From contig NC_134026.1 in assembly GCF_964204645.1 (NCBI RefSeq), positions 930,001 through 994,000 of the forward strand: 64,000 nt of DNA, given 5' to 3'. Below the pieces are notes generated by a model. That model saw nothing but the letters and a program-made list of their open reading frames with translations. It made no database searches and was not told the origin of the DNA. The DNA comes from Tubulanus polymorphus (Eukaryota > Nemertea > Palaeonemertea > Tubulaniformes > Tubulanidae). How positions within the stretch are numbered: position 1 is the first letter of the stretch; each line of letters starts with the position of its first letter. Positions 33,596-47,244 of this stretch are shown here, piece by piece. Made by a program: the position numbers and the translations under genes.

Positions 33596-36500
33596 CTAAC
33601 TAGTTTTACAATCTGAAGGACATTCCCCGTTGTGCGCGTCTATGATCATCTCTTTAACTGTTTGTTTTTTCTTCGGTTCGTCCGCAGGTTTTTTGTCAGA
33701 CGGTAATTTTTCATCTTTCAGCAGTTCGGCGAGACGAGTTCTCGGCGATGTTTTCACGTCCTTCCCGTAAAGCATGTAATAATAATCCGACGGTTTTGTC
33801 GATTTAATCGGCTGTAGGTACGTATTAGGATCGAACGCAGGTGCGGCAGCCGCAGCTGCCTCGTCGGCATCGGCGAGAGGACTTATTTCAGGTACCGGAC
33901 TTCCAGGCTGCTTCGCTGCGCTATAAGGAGTTCCGACCGCATGACCTGAAATAAACAAGTGAAAATTTCTTTCACATGTCATAAAAAGCAACGAGTTGAA
34001 GGATGATATTCATCTACAAATGAGTGAAAAAGAAGATGAATTTCGCATAAAGAGAATCATGTCGAATAATCGTACCTGTTGTATTAGTTAAATCGTGAAG
34101 AGGTTGTTGTGTTAAGTGTTTACTGAGTATTGAATCTCTGTAAGTCGAGATTTCGCTTTCATAATTGATTATTATTCGTTTCATGTGTTTCATTTTCTTC
34201 CTAGAAATAAAAAACAAATGAGTCAATGAAATTAGTGAATTCAAGAAGTGATGACTACAGACAAATTCATGTCTATAACTTGATATTTATTAACTAAACT
34301 CACTCATTTTTCATTGAGTTTAATTCCAATTCTTTGTTTCTTGTTTCCAGATCTTTCACTTTCGACTGCAGACTACAAATAACAGCACTATCAATGATAC
34401 CGCTGCCACTGATTGATGAATGATCTACCCCTGCTGCTGCTGCTGCTGCTGTTACTGGTTGAGATTTCCGAGGATTCAACTCAGCAACTGGAAAGAAAAT
34501 CCAACCTCAATCAGATCAATTCAACGCATTAATGAAATGAAATTCGGATTTTTCAGGCTCTGGTTTACCGGTATTATCTAAATCAGTTGTTTGCCGGCGC
34601 AAATTATCCTTTAAACTTCGCACGTATTCCGTGAGATAATTGTTTTCCCCTTTCAAAAATTCCAACCTTGAAACATGAAATAAATACAAAATAATGAAGC
34701 ACGCGCATTATAATATAGATATATAGCTCTTTTAGGAGTAATGGACTTACTTCTTGTCTTTTTCGGATCCAGAACTTCTCAACTTTTCCTCCAATTCTAC
34801 GATTTCAAATCGATATTTTTGCAATTCCTTCTTGAGTGTTTTCAGCTCTGTGTCGTGCTCAGTTGGGACTTTCTGCATTTCATTTTGGTACTGCGTTTTC
34901 AATTTATTCAGTTCAGCTTGAATTTCAAAAAGTTCATTTACATTAGACAACAGTTTTTGGGGTCAAACATATCAAAAATTGCAACATACTTAAATCAATG
35001 ATTATCAATGTACCTTCGAATGATTCGGCCTTTTCTTTTTCCGTGTCAATTTCTTCATCCATTTCATCGATGAGTTTTCGCAGACGCTTTTGTTCATTGT
35101 ACAAACTGTCTACAACCTGAAAAAAAAAATTTCTTTTTCACAATCTACACCGAATATAAACCAAGGATTGTGAAGCGTGTTTACGAATCACATGCTTACC
35201 CGTTCTTTTACAATCAATTCTTTCTTTGCGTTGGCCAGTTCCGTTTCAAGATTCGAAGCTGGTTCAGTTTTTCTGTGTTGTTCTAACTCTTCAACTTTCT
35301 CACTCAATTGTTTATTCACAAGTATCAACTGCTTATGCTTCTTTTCAGCATCTTTCGAAAACTGTTCCATTTTTGCGGTAACTGCTTCTAGTTGAGCTTC
35401 ATAATTTTGCTTGTTTTGAATGTTCTGTTGGTCTATGGCGCTAATCTTCTCCGTCAAAGCTGCAGACTTTTCATTTCCAGCGTCGATTTCTTCGTCCATT
35501 TCATCGATGATTTTTCGCAAACGTCTTTGTTCGTTATCCATATCGCTAATAACCTGCAATTGAAACATTCATTTTTTACAATCAACTCCAATCGTTGAAC
35601 AGCCATCATAGCACAGTCAGAAATCGCAATAAAAAACATTTGGTAAACTCTGATATGAAACAATGTCACAGATATCTAAGTAAGATTAAAGAGCAATTAC
35701 TTACCCGTTCTCGATGGGCTATCTCTTTCTTCGCTTCAGCCAGTTCCGTTTCAAGATTCGAAGCTGGTTCAGTTTTTCTGCATTGTTCTAACTCTTCAAC
35801 TTTCTCACTCAATTGTTTATTTTGTTCTTCCAACTCTTTGTACTCCTTTTCAGCATCTTTCAAAAACTGTTCCATTTCTGCTGTAACAGCTTCTTGCTGA
35901 GATTCATAATTCTGTTTATCCATGATTTTCTCTTGTTCTAAGGCACAAATCTGTTCTTTTAAATCAGCCAATTCCTCGGCCAACATTTCAGTTTTGACTC
36001 TTTCATCAGATATGCTGCTTTCTGCCACTTTATTTTGATTGTTCAATTCATCAATTCTATTTTCTCTTTCCGATATCGCTGTCATCAGTTCTGTATTTCT
36101 ATCCGTTAGTTTTTCAATTTCACTCATCAAATCTCTCATTTCATTGTCATATATTTCTTTATTGTTGTTTAGTTTTTGTTGCAAATTTTCGATCAATTCT
36201 TTCATCGAACTTTGTTCACGTAACGAAGCCACTCTTTGTTGTTCCACCGATTCACTCATAGCAGATAGCTGCGCTTCAAGTTCGTTTATTTGATTACTGA
36301 GTTGGTGTTTTTCGACCGATATTTCCTCGATATTACTCAACAGCCTATTATTCTCAACTTGCGCTTCATTCAACAAACAATCATGAGCCTGTCTCATGTT
36401 TGATTTATCTTGTTCTAGTTGCGTTATGCATTCAGTCAAACGTGCTAATTCCTCTAATAATGCAGTACTTTGTTGCTTCGATGAACTCAAGTCAACGATG

Positions 36501-39500
36501 TGCTTCTCAAGTACGCTCACTTCTGAAGAAAGCCTTTCATTTATCGACCGTAACTCATCAATTTGTAATTTACAACCAGACAACAACTTAAATGTTTCCG
36601 AATGTTCCTCATTTATCCGTTTGTTGTCTAAAGTAAGAGATTCTATTTTGGTCTCATTCATTTGTTTTTCTTGTTCCATTGTGTTGATCAAACACTTTAA
36701 ATCTTTTGTCTCATCAACTTCAACATTTAACTTCAAAACTTTCTCATTTAAGACACGAATCTGTTCAACTAAATCATCCCTTTCTTTTACCAATGTTTCT
36801 ATATCACTGGTATGTTTGACTAGGTTTGCTGATAATTCCGAGTTCTTCTCTTGAAGAACCTTAGCGTGATCAGTAACAGTTTTCTTGTCTTCCTCCAGTA
36901 GACGAATCTTCTCATTAAGGGCTGTCTTTTCCTCTAGATTCTTAAATTCTAATTCTTTAGCCACGTTCAACTCTTCTCGTAAATTCTGCGTGACTTCAGC
37001 AGTTAGTTTTGACTCTTCTGTTAAATGATTCACTTTTTCTAGCAGTGATTCATTTTCTGTTTGCAGTTGACGAATTTGCTGAATATTTTCATCACTGGTC
37101 GATGAATCGCGAAGACTTTGATTCAGTTTGGATTCAATTTCTTCTTTCTGCAGAATCAACATCTCAAAACGATCCTCTATATCTGCCTTTTCATCTGCCA
37201 TCTCTTGGAAAACTTCTTTCAGCGACTGCAGTTCATTATTCGCATCGATCTTTTCCTTCTCTAAACTAAGATACCTATCTTCGTAGTCCATGTTCTTCTT
37301 ATTGAGGTTAGTAATTTCCTCTTTCATGCTATTACATTCATCTATCAGTTTTTCCATCTCAGAACTTGGCAGAACACTATTTTCTAATTCCGTAGCTTCC
37401 AACCTTTCAACCAGTTTCGCTTTTTCCATCCGTAATTGTTCTATTAGCTCACTGGTTCCTGGTTGTTCATTCTTATTCGAATCGCTCAGTATTTTAATTT
37501 CTTCCAGTGCATTCTCCCAGTTCGTTGTAACTTGCTGTATTTTCTTTTCGAGCATCTCATTTTGAGACTGAAGTGTTTCAATTCGTTCTGTTTCAGGCAG
37601 AACAGACGCAGCATTTCTATCACAGTCCAATGAAATATCATGTTCACTTCGATTAGACTTTAATTCAAGCTCTTCTTTTTGCAGGATCAAATGTTCAAAA
37701 CGTTCCTCAATATCTGATTTTTCATCCACAGCATCTTTCAATAATTTTTTCACCGATTCCAATTCGCTAACGAGATCACTTTTTCCGTTTTCCATATTAT
37801 TAAGTTTTTGTAGCAGATCGGCCTTTTCATCTTCGAGACTATCGAGTTCGTCCAACAATTCATTCTTCTCAGAATTCATGCTCATCACCATGAGTTGACC
37901 TTTTTCAATGGTGGCTTTATATTTATCAATCTCTTCTTTCAGCTGACAATTTTCTGAAGTCAATTCTTCCGCACTGATCACTCCATTCTCTTCCTTCAGG
38001 TGACAATTTTCCGAAGTCACCGCTTCCGTGCTGATCTCTCCTTCATTCTTACCACACTTTACGGCAGGCGATGCCTCCCCAGTTTCTAACCTTCTTTCCA
38101 GCTCCAATTTCGCCATTTCTAAACAACTGTTCGCATTTTCCAGTTCAGAAAATTTACGTTCATTATCATGAATTTTAGTTTGTAACTCCTCGATTTTAAC
38201 TGCGAGAATCTTCACTTCTTCCTTATTATCAACGTCGTTTGATTCCGTGTTAGAATTCAATTGATCGTAATCAGCCTGTAGCCGGTTATATTGCTCCTGC
38301 AGATCATTTACTTTTCGCAGTAAATTCTCAGAAGTACCAGCCTCGTTTAATGTCCTCGTTTTGAAATCCGCAAATTCTCCATTGATCTTCTCATTTTCTG
38401 CCATCATTCGCGCATTATTCTCTTCGAGTTCAGAATTCTTAATCGCGATTTCGGAATTACGCGTTTCCAGTAACTCTATTTTACTGCCCAATTCTTCAAT
38501 TTTTTCCTGGCTTTCGTTCAACGTTACTTCCAATTCTTTGACGAGTTCTGCCAACTCCGCGTTTTGCATCTGTACCTGTTCCGAATTCAATAAAGCTACG
38601 TGAATTTCAGCGAGATCTTTTTCCAACGTTTCTTTTTCGTTCTGTAAACTGATTCGTTCTATGTCGAAAACCTCTCGCTCAGATCTTGCCATCGCAAGTT
38701 GATCATTGAGATCTTTTAACTGAATTTCCAAGTCTTCGCGCATCTGCTTCATATCGTCGTAATCTTTTTTCGATACGGTCGCTTCATCCGCGACGTTTTT
38801 ACTCTCTAAATTACTGCTCAATTGTTGCATACGTTCGCGAGAAGCCGAAATCTCTGCCTCGTAACGCATCACTGTACGATCTGTAAACTCCTTCTGTATT
38901 TCAACCTCGGCAAGATTTCTTTCCGCTTCTTCTTTTTCCTTCACAGCTAACTGCATCTTCGATACGGCGCTTTCCTTTTCATTCGCCGCCTCTTTAACAG
39001 ATGCATTTTGATCGTCGATCTGTTTTTTCAGGTTTTCAATCGTTTCTTTCAAAGTGAACTTTTCTTTTTCCGCGTTCGCTAAAATATCATTTAAACTATT
39101 ACCGCCGGGGGTTGCATCATTATCGGCGAGTGAAAGGAGATGTTTATTCTGCAGTTTAAGATCGGCGATCTGATTTAATAACGAGTCAACCTGCTTTTCA
39201 GAATCGTTACATCTTTGCAGTATTTCCTCCTTTTCATCGGTGATTTTATTCAGCACCTATCATGAGGGCAGAGAAAAGAAATATCGCGTTTATTGAACAA
39301 CCGAAAAAATTCAAATTGTAAAACAACTTTTCGATTATAGTTTTTAAGATACATACCTCCATCTGCCTCGCTGACATGGTATTATCTAGTTCCATCTCTG
39401 TGAATGATTTGAGGTCTTCGTATTCTGAAGTTTTCACAGTCAATTCTTCATTTCTGAAGAATGATTTCAAATTTCAGTTGAATTCATTTTTTAAATAAAG

Positions 39501-42500
39501 AATATTCAATATTTGACAGATATAATAATTGATGGTACTTACACTTTTGTTAAATCATCTTGTAAACTACGAATTGTCACCAGATGTTCGCTGATTTGGT
39601 CTTTCAACATCGGAACCTAAAACAAATTCATATCATATCAGAAGAATCCATTGCGAGATAAAACACAGTGGCAATACTGAACCTGAACTACAAGATATCT
39701 CGGCAATTAGCAGCGAATGCGTTAACTAATTCTCAAGGACATTTTCTTACCTTTGTGCGACAATCGCATCTCGGTGAAACTTCGTGAGTTTCATCGACTC
39801 CGGTAAAACGAACGCTACGTTTGCGACTGGTCACGCAAGGAGTCGTGAATCCAATTTCAGATGTATCCAGACTAGCTTCCGCCTCACGGAATACTGTACT
39901 CACGTCCGCTATCGTTTGAAAACCTACGTTGAGAGAAAATCTCACAGAATTTGAAGTACGACTCAAACAAAACCGGCTCCAGTATTCTATACTTACTAAG
40001 ATCAGCCAAATAAGAGCTATCACAAGGTTTATCTGATTGTTCCTTTCTCATTCCTTGTGTCAACACCGATACTGACTTATTATTCATTTCACTACACGGT
40101 ACTCTGCGAGCCTGCAGTAAACCAGCCGTCGACGTGTCGTGACTGCGCAATTGCTGCATCTTCTGAATCCGGCCCGGGCACCAAGTTTCTCGTCTTTTCT
40201 GAGAGTAGAAACAAACATTACACATCGTATTCAAATCGAGATACATTTTTGGAAAAAGTTTTGACGATGAAACTTGATGAACTGACAAACCTTCATAGGA
40301 ATGGCGGCTGGAGGCGGCATACTTGTTATCGATGACACGCAAATCAACTTTTTCAAATGTTCGATCTTTTCGCCCTGCATCTCTAGTTTCTTCTGAAGTC
40401 CTTCATTCTCGGTATGAACATCTGTATTTACGAGCTACAGATGAAATAAGTTAATCAAATCATCTTAACACAAATGAATGAAACCTACATTTCCTGCAAA
40501 GTTGATGCTTTTAAACGATGTTTTCAAACCAATCTTTCTAGGAAAGCATTTACCATCATACAATCTTTTTAACAATTGAATTCTATGTTCTTAGTCTTCT
40601 GTATTTAAATAGTATAATAAAGAATTATCATTATTGTTACTGTTTTTTGTAAATCACTATTATTATTATTTCTAATTATTGCCCTATCTAAGCAGACAAT
40701 AAAATGAAATAACTTACGTTATCGATTTTTTTCTTTAAGTTTGTGATTTCACGTTTGTATCGTTTTAACAAGGCTTCGTCCGAAAGCACTTCATTCACAA
40801 CCGGTTTATTACGAATCTTCTTAGCACTCGACGCAAACTGAAATATTCATCAAAATAAGATGCAATTCGATCTATTCCTTATAAACTGTTTTCACATTAA
40901 CCTCTCTCAGCAAAATGTTCATCATGGGAGATTTTGCTTTCCTCACTTTTAGTGTAGAATGAGTTTCTTCGATTGAAGCCGGAGTCACGTTACAAATTAT
41001 AGCTGTTTTCGAGTTTCCTCCTAACGCGTTCTGAAGAATTCTCGTCAATTTCGAATCCCGGAAGTTTGTGAAGCTTCAATTTAATTCGAAACAATTTTAC
41101 AATTCACCGTATTGCATTTACAAATGAAACTGTCGATAAGATATAACTTGACTTGACTTACGCATTTGGATTGTCGCTCAACTGACTGATACAGTGACCT
41201 AACATAAACAAGGATTTATTGATGTGACAGCCTTCTTTTAATCTGTCACCGGTTGCACCAGTAGCAGCAACCCTCTCACTACCCGCTAGATCTACCAGAT
41301 TCTGACAATTAAATACATATTTACCTTACAAAATTAGATTTTAAATCCACTATTCGAACAAATTGGTAAAAAAATTTATGATATTATGAAATTCAGAATC
41401 TGTGCCTGTAGTTTATTACTTACCAGATGAGCTACGTTCACCGCGCCTTCACCTTCATCAGCACGAATATGACTCTCAATAATCTACAAGTAATTTACCA
41501 TGAATATTGAGTATCATACATTGATAACATGGTTCTCACAGACTTTTGACCAAAATTCCCTAATTGGATTATAAGATATCCTCAGTGGGGCTGTTTCTTA
41601 TCGAGAGGTTCTTAGTGTTAAATCACTTTGTCACCAGCAAGAAAAAAGAAGGCACCAAAAATTCAAATTCTCAGACTTTTCAAGGAAAGTCAGAATTCCC
41701 TGATTTCCCTGATCTGTAAGAACACTGTAATAACTAATCAAACAGCTGATTAATTTACCATTCTAAATATAGTATGAGATCTGGAACTTCGTTCATTCAT
41801 GTTAGTTTCACCAATATGTCGACGAGCTGAAAATATCAAATGCACTTAGAATGTGGTCCCTTGAAAATTGCCTGGTCTGCAAGTTCATTTTTGCCCTTTG
41901 CTAACTTATTGTAAACTGCCATTTTCAACTTGAACTAGAAACTCAATAAGCAGAGAAAACCATTTTGAGAAAAAACTCGTACCCTCTCCTTTCTTCATGA
42001 TTTCAAGGATTTGTTGTGGACTGGTGACGACTGTTTCTTCAAGTCCCATCACACCATTCGTATCCTACAATACATACACAATACAAACAGTTGCAGAGAA
42101 GTTAAATCGACAAACAGAAATTCATCTCAGTTTCTTTTCAACTCACCGTAATTTTAAGGTTTTTATTTTTGCTCAAGAGATCGGACAAATTCTCGTTGTA
42201 AATTTCCATGTAAGAAACGCGCAGCAAGAATTCCTGATTCGGACTCTGAATGAAAAAAAAAAAAAAACAACAAGGTTGAAATAGTGTTGACTTGAAAATG
42301 AAGGCAAATTTACGCGAGACTTACATTTTCAATACTTTGAAATATCTGAGTCAGAGAAAGTGGAATGATTCCTGGTTGAGTCTCGTTACCCATCATCGTA
42401 TGGGTTTTACCCGATGAGGTTTGTCCGTACGCAAAAATAGTTCCTACAACCGAAAAAACAGAATGTTACAAATATTTGTACTTATCAAATATCTAGATAT

Positions 42501-43159
42501 ATTGCCTATCGCAAAATGACGCCTACCATGAAAGCCTTGCATGCAGCCATCTACAATCGGCTTCGCGACAAAGTTGTACAGATCACCAGTCGTCACATTT
42601 TGATCAAAAACATTATCTGAAATTTACAGTAGAATTTGATGAATAAAATCAATCTTAAATGAAGTAGTGAAATTTGCTTCAGTTGTCAATCAGTGGATGA
42701 ATAATTACTTTTTTTAGTCTCGCAGGGATCAGATGGGTGAACACTGGAATTTTGACATTTTATTCCCAACTTACAATCATGCTTTTTTTCACATTCTTTT
42801 TAAAACAAAATAACCAAATTTTTTGCATATTTTGACCTGATTTTTTACTGTTGATATAACTCCAATTTTAGTTAAGTGAGTTTGACTGCAGATTCTAAGT
42901 GTTCATATCTATTCTACTCACCGAATGAATAAGGAACGTTGTTGCCTTTGTTTTCAACGATACTGTTATCTTTCACCTTCCATAGTTTCGGCAAACCGGA
43001 ATTTAACTCCCTAAGAAAATGATTAAATTTGATAAGTATGAAATCAGGTCGACAGAGCACTGCAGCATATCGGTGACTTAAACATTTCTTTAAAATAAAA
43101 AATATGCCTCACCTTTGAATAAGAGGTCGGACTCTAACTGAAACTTGTATGTTATCCAT
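33596..43159 (-). CDS. CENPE: CENP-E, kinesin-7 kinetochore motor
   Basis: CENP-E is the plus-end kinesin that moves chromosomes to the metaphase plate and holds kinetochores on microtubules. Twenty-four exons join in phase to 2,220 residues: 43159-43113, 43010-42922, 42616-42527, 42443-42325, 42245-42147, 42064-41983, 41826-41759, 41483-41424, 41301-41162, 41073-40947, 40837-40718, 40434-40291, 40198-39997, 39923-39751, 39616-39543, 39453-39357, 39256-35705, 35553-35200, 35116-35014, 34916-34751, 34666-34569, 34487-34304, 34200-34076, 33945-33596. The motor is residues 1 to about 335: P-loop GQTSSGKT (42403-42426), switch I NERSSRSH, switch II DLAGSER, neck [31 protein letters not shown] matches the human KRRVTWCLGKI. 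A coiled-coil stalk fills most of the rest, including one 3.55-kb exon. The C-terminus DCKTS parallels human ECKTQ, a farnesylated CaaX motif. Confidence 0.95.
35014..35790 (-). repeat. Tandemly duplicated exon unit inside CENP-E
   Basis: The exon 35553-35200 repeats the end of the large exon (about 35790-35705 and further upstream). [12 protein letters not shown](C/H)RKTE and [10 protein letters not shown](E/N)AKKE occur in both. The next exon (35116-35014) repeats the start of that exon: NEQ(R/K)RLRK(I/L)IDEMDEEID. The DNA is nearly identical over about 85 bases (35237 onward against 35742 onward), giving a period of about 505 bp that includes the intron. Confidence 0.85.
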
Positions 43160-45203
43160 TATCTGCTATCAATCTTCGAAAAATAAAATAAAAGGAAGAA
43201 AATAACAGAAAATCGAAATTAAAATTATTTTGGCCAAACCAGGGTGGGAACAAGTAAAAAACGTTGGAAGCAATCTTCAATTGCCGCAAACTATTGCCAA
43301 TTATTGACAGGTTCTCTAATTTGTTGCTGCAACGAATTTACTTCAATTTTGTCTGATACATAGCATAGAAATAAAATGTCATTATGTAAATTATTGGCGC
43401 GGTTTTAACGCCACCGGCACCGGGTATAGAGAGGGCTAGAACAGCGAAGCACTTGTTCGGGAGGCTGCAGTGGTTTTGATGATTGATAGGACTATAGCAT
43501 TATAAGTTATCATGTATTCATCATAATATTCGTGATAATCCGATCGGATGGCCTGGGCCTCGGCTCAACAAGAGAAGAGAAGGGCCGGAGGAGAGGGACG
43601 GGGGTCTGTGGATTTTATCTTAATAAATCAAAAAAGCTGAAATCTTTGCAATATCCACATCTCAACATAACATGCAATCATTCAAATCTTATCGCCTACC
43701 TATTCTAGACTAATTAAACTATTTATTTTGATTAACTGACGAATGCGAATCGATTAACGATGGATTTAAAGAAAAAAGCGTCTCCACTGAAAATTGAATT
43801 TCCTGCCATTTTGAATATTAGTTATCACTCACACTGTGGCGCCACCGGCTGGTCTCGTATTCGTATTCGTATTCGTAATAGCCATCTAGAGCATTCTTAG
43901 GTATGGAATACCTCAAGGGCCATACGACTTACGAGTTACGTTTTACGAGTTACGTTTTACGAGTTACGTTTTACGAGTTACGTTTTACGAGTTACGATTT
44001 GCGTTTTACGAGTTGCTTATACATTTCCTTGAATATTCGTCACGACTTCCGTTTTATGAGTTACGAATTACAACTTAAATACGTTTTACGAATTACGAGT
44101 TACGATTTACGAGTTAAGTGTTGGAGTTTCGGTTCGCAAGAGTTCAAGGACAGTGGCCACGTGGAAGGCATTTCACTGTGTGGGTATAATTATTAGACGA
44201 ATAACTGTAACGATGATGGATGGCTGTATGCAGCCCAGTGTTTTCAAAAAAATAAATACATTTTTTTCTAAATTGATGAATCTTGTTCTAATTATTAAAA
44301 TCATTTCCAGCTAAGATCTATTGAAATATCGTCTATTAAAATCATCGTGCACGTAACGGGACAGTCATCAGTCAGTGTGAAATGTATTGTCAGCATTTAA
44401 TAGATTTTGAGAAGGTTCGCACTGGCCAACGCGCAGATTTTCTGCCCTGTAATAGACCACTGCAGTCGAGATTGATTCACTATGTACAATAAATTACTCT
44501 TATTATGCTGTTTGAAATGACAATTCGACTTCATTTTGAAACCCGTTCTTTGAATTACGCGCTTCGGATATCCGAAGCCAATTAGTGAAAAACGTGTAAT
44601 TCGTAAAACGTAAGTCGTAAAACGTAAGTCGTAAATCGTAACGTATTGTAGGAAATGTATAAGTAACTCGTAAAACGTAAATCGTAACTCGTAAAACGTA
44701 AGTCGTAAAACGAAACTCGTAAGTCGTATGGCCCTTGAGGTATTCCATACATATGAAAAATACAAAAACTATTTACTGAATGAGTTTTACAGAATAAGAT
44801 CTTTAGTTTAGATTAGTTATTGTCCATGATTAAATAATCATTTAGTCTTAGAAAAGAAATCAAATATTTCTAGAAAAATTGCGACTTGTCTTCTACTGGC
44901 GTGTATAGGCCCCAGATGTTCTGCAGCTATGAAACAAGGAGTGAGAAGACCAGAACGGTTTTCTGTAAAAATAAAATGAATAATTGTGACTCTTATCGTT
45001 TATTTATTTCGTATGACAGGTTTAATCGACACTTTGGCACACTTATAGCTGTTAAATCATTATCGTTATTGAGTGTACTAGAAAGTGTTTCCAGTAGTTA
45101 TTCTTGATGCCTTAATTATTATTTACAAGATCCTGCAAACTTATGAGAAAGTTGAACTATTGTCTATTACATATGCACATTCTAATTAAGCATCACACAA
45201 AGT
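43160..45203. other. CENP-E upstream gap with fold-back element
   Basis: This gap contains the CENP-E 5' region, a CGTATT microsatellite near 43856-43880 and an 850-bp fold-back element (43901-44750). No coding exon was seen; frames running through the repeat are artefacts of it. Confidence 0.6.
43901..44750. mobile_element. 850-bp fold-back element with internal 14-bp array
   Basis: The ends are inverted copies of GTATGGAATACCTCAAGGGC, extending through CCATACGACTTACGAGTT. Each arm continues as degenerate tandem units of about 14 bp (ACGAGTTACGTTTT) and both arms share TATACATTTCCT at comparable distance. The arms align for about 270 bp, around a unique centre of about 300 bp. No target duplication was evident. 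The structure resembles Foldback-type elements; no transposase is present. Confidence 0.8.
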
Positions 45204-46345
45204 TCATTTTCGTGAATTCCGACGTTCATCAAGACGAGTTTTGGCACCAGATTTCAACGAATTATTTCGTTTATGCGGCGTTGTTTTATTTGGTTCTTTT
45301 CGGCCCATCCGGGGCGTGGTTGGGCCTTGTTGACGCACTTGTAAACTGTTCAATTTTTCTAGAAAAAAAATGCAAATGCCGAATGCTTAATCGCGTAACA
45401 AAGAACGAAAAAGAATACATTTTGCGTGACAAATAAACGCACCGAACAACTCCGGATTGATTTCATCTAGATTTTGTAATAAAGGCGTGTATCTCACTGG
45501 ATCGCGATCGCTTTGCTCTACAACGAAAAATACAGAAATTTAGAATATGTACTCATTAACATGTATACCTATTATTTGAAACCGAAATCTAAAATATTTT
45601 TAAAAATGTGACTCACTTTCTACTTTAACGAGGACGTAACATTGTCTACTATTGATATGGTCACTCGCATATCGTAAATGATCTCGAGTTCTACTGTTTG
45701 ATAAATTCTTTATTTCACCTTCCAAATCGACAAGATCTATTGTTCCTGCAGTAGAATTTGATATAAATATAGCGGATTTCTGCAAATTTGAGGTCTTTAT
45801 TGCGAAAATTAGTTTTCTGTGCAAACTATAACGAATGCTTTCAATGAAATAAAAGTCTTGATCAAAACGTCGTAACCTGTTTATGTTCGCTTTTATTTAC
45901 TGGATTCATTTTTGGACACCAACCTGTTTTTTCACGCAGACAACATTTTCGTCGGATATGTTCCATGAAGATATCAACTTTACACCGTGGATTGAAAATA
46001 GCTCGTTGGTTATCTGAATTATAGAAAAAAACGCGAGAATTCGTTAGAATCCGAGGTGAAGTTTCCTTCTAGATCCGTTAGTATATTGGGATATCTATTC
46101 GTTTTTGTTAAACTATAGGATTATCACATAAGGAAATAAGACACTGCTTAATCCTCAAATACCCGCAGTTTATTTCAAGTATAATTCTTGTTCTAAAGAA
46201 CCAAACCAAATTTACAAAAGAACCACGACACTAACTAACCTCCGAATAGAACCGTTACAAACGTAGGACCTTTATCTTCTTCTTCGTTGATAGTATTCAT
46301 AGCTGCAGCCGTAGCGGCAGCCATTGCAGCAGTAGCCGTCGCCAT
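45204..46345 (-). CDS. CXorf65/C22orf15-like small protein
   Basis: This family of uncharacterised proteins has a short ubiquitin-like-sized conserved domain. Exons 46345-46240, 46013-45924, 45745-45617, 45517-45443 and 45358-45204 join in phase to 184 residues. The start exon encodes an Ala/Thr/Met-rich leader, then FVTVLFGGDNQRAIFNP, resembling human MFITVMFGAGC and the GDNQQFLVN of CXorf65. Further matches are HIRRKCCLREKTGTIDLVDL (human YIRKKVGLPKTDTIDLCDE), YASDHINSRQCYVLVKVE and YTPLLQNLDEINPELF (human YKSLLENLDEHYPEL). The tail is basic (KRNNSLKSGAKTRL). The function is unknown. A second start at the inner Met of the leader cannot be excluded. The gene lies upstream of CENP-E on the same strand, separated by a fold-back element. 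Confidence 0.8.
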
Positions 46346-47244
46346 AGTAAGAGTTCTTCTAATGAATATTCTCACGAATTCCTTTAGATATTCCTTTAAA
46401 ATTTACGATGAGAAGTCACTTTTTTCGACTTGCCCTAGCTGCACGTCTTAGTGAAATCCAAGATCGTGTGTGAGGTGTTTAACGTTAAACAGTTAAAACT
46501 CAGTAAACATCATACGTTAAAAGTACTGTCCTTTTCCAGGTGAGACACTATCGCTTTATTTTCACAACGCCTATAATATATATATATATATACCTTACAT
46601 CATAAACATGGCGGAGAAAGTGCCAAAAGATCGGCATATATTCAAAAATATATTTTATGACTGAACCTAGTTCTCAGGCGGGTATAATAGTCATTACACA
46701 CAGCCGTGTGAGATTTCAGAGAACGCGCGGTGCCACTTCAATATAAATATATGACACAAGTTTTTATTCACGCATGACAGGCATTCAACGATTTTCTTAG
46801 GTAAATACAATCCCCTTCTGTTTTGAATTAGTCGTTGCTGTTTATTTCAGTAAATGTCGATGAATTGTTATTGAAGGTGCAGGGCTTTGTGCGGCTGTCG
46901 CGTGGTTTTCGGTTTTAGTCTCGCGTCATTCTTGAATATAATACAGATATAACATTTTGTATCTAAATTGCAGTAATTAACCGTTTGCCCTCTGTATACG
47001 TATTCAAACAAATCTCTTTGATTGTTCGAGATTCCGCAGCGCCGTCGTGTAATTGAAAAGTCAGTAATAACGGTTTTCAATTAATTAAGATTTTCAGAAC
47101 GAGGTAATCTTTCATGGCTCCAGTTCCGGTAGATAACGGCGTATATCCGTATATAATGTACATTTATGCTTCCTATGCTTATTTCTAGAAGTATATAATG
47201 TGTTTTTATGAGTTCATCTTGTCATTATCGAAGTTGTCTTAAAC

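Noticed and set aside
36039-38603. Several Ser/Phe-rich plus-strand frames
   Set aside because: They are antisense shadows of the long CENP-E coiled-coil exon, where Glu/Lys-rich codons read as Phe/Ser on the other strand.
40942-41073. Longer CENP-E exon reading past HSTLK
   Set aside because: A GTGAGG donor directly after STLK joins in frame to [17 protein letters not shown], the expected kinesin neck; the read-through sequence does not match kinesins.
43903-44748. Frames with YELRFTSY-type repeats on both strands
   Set aside because: They translate the 14-bp units of the fold-back element.
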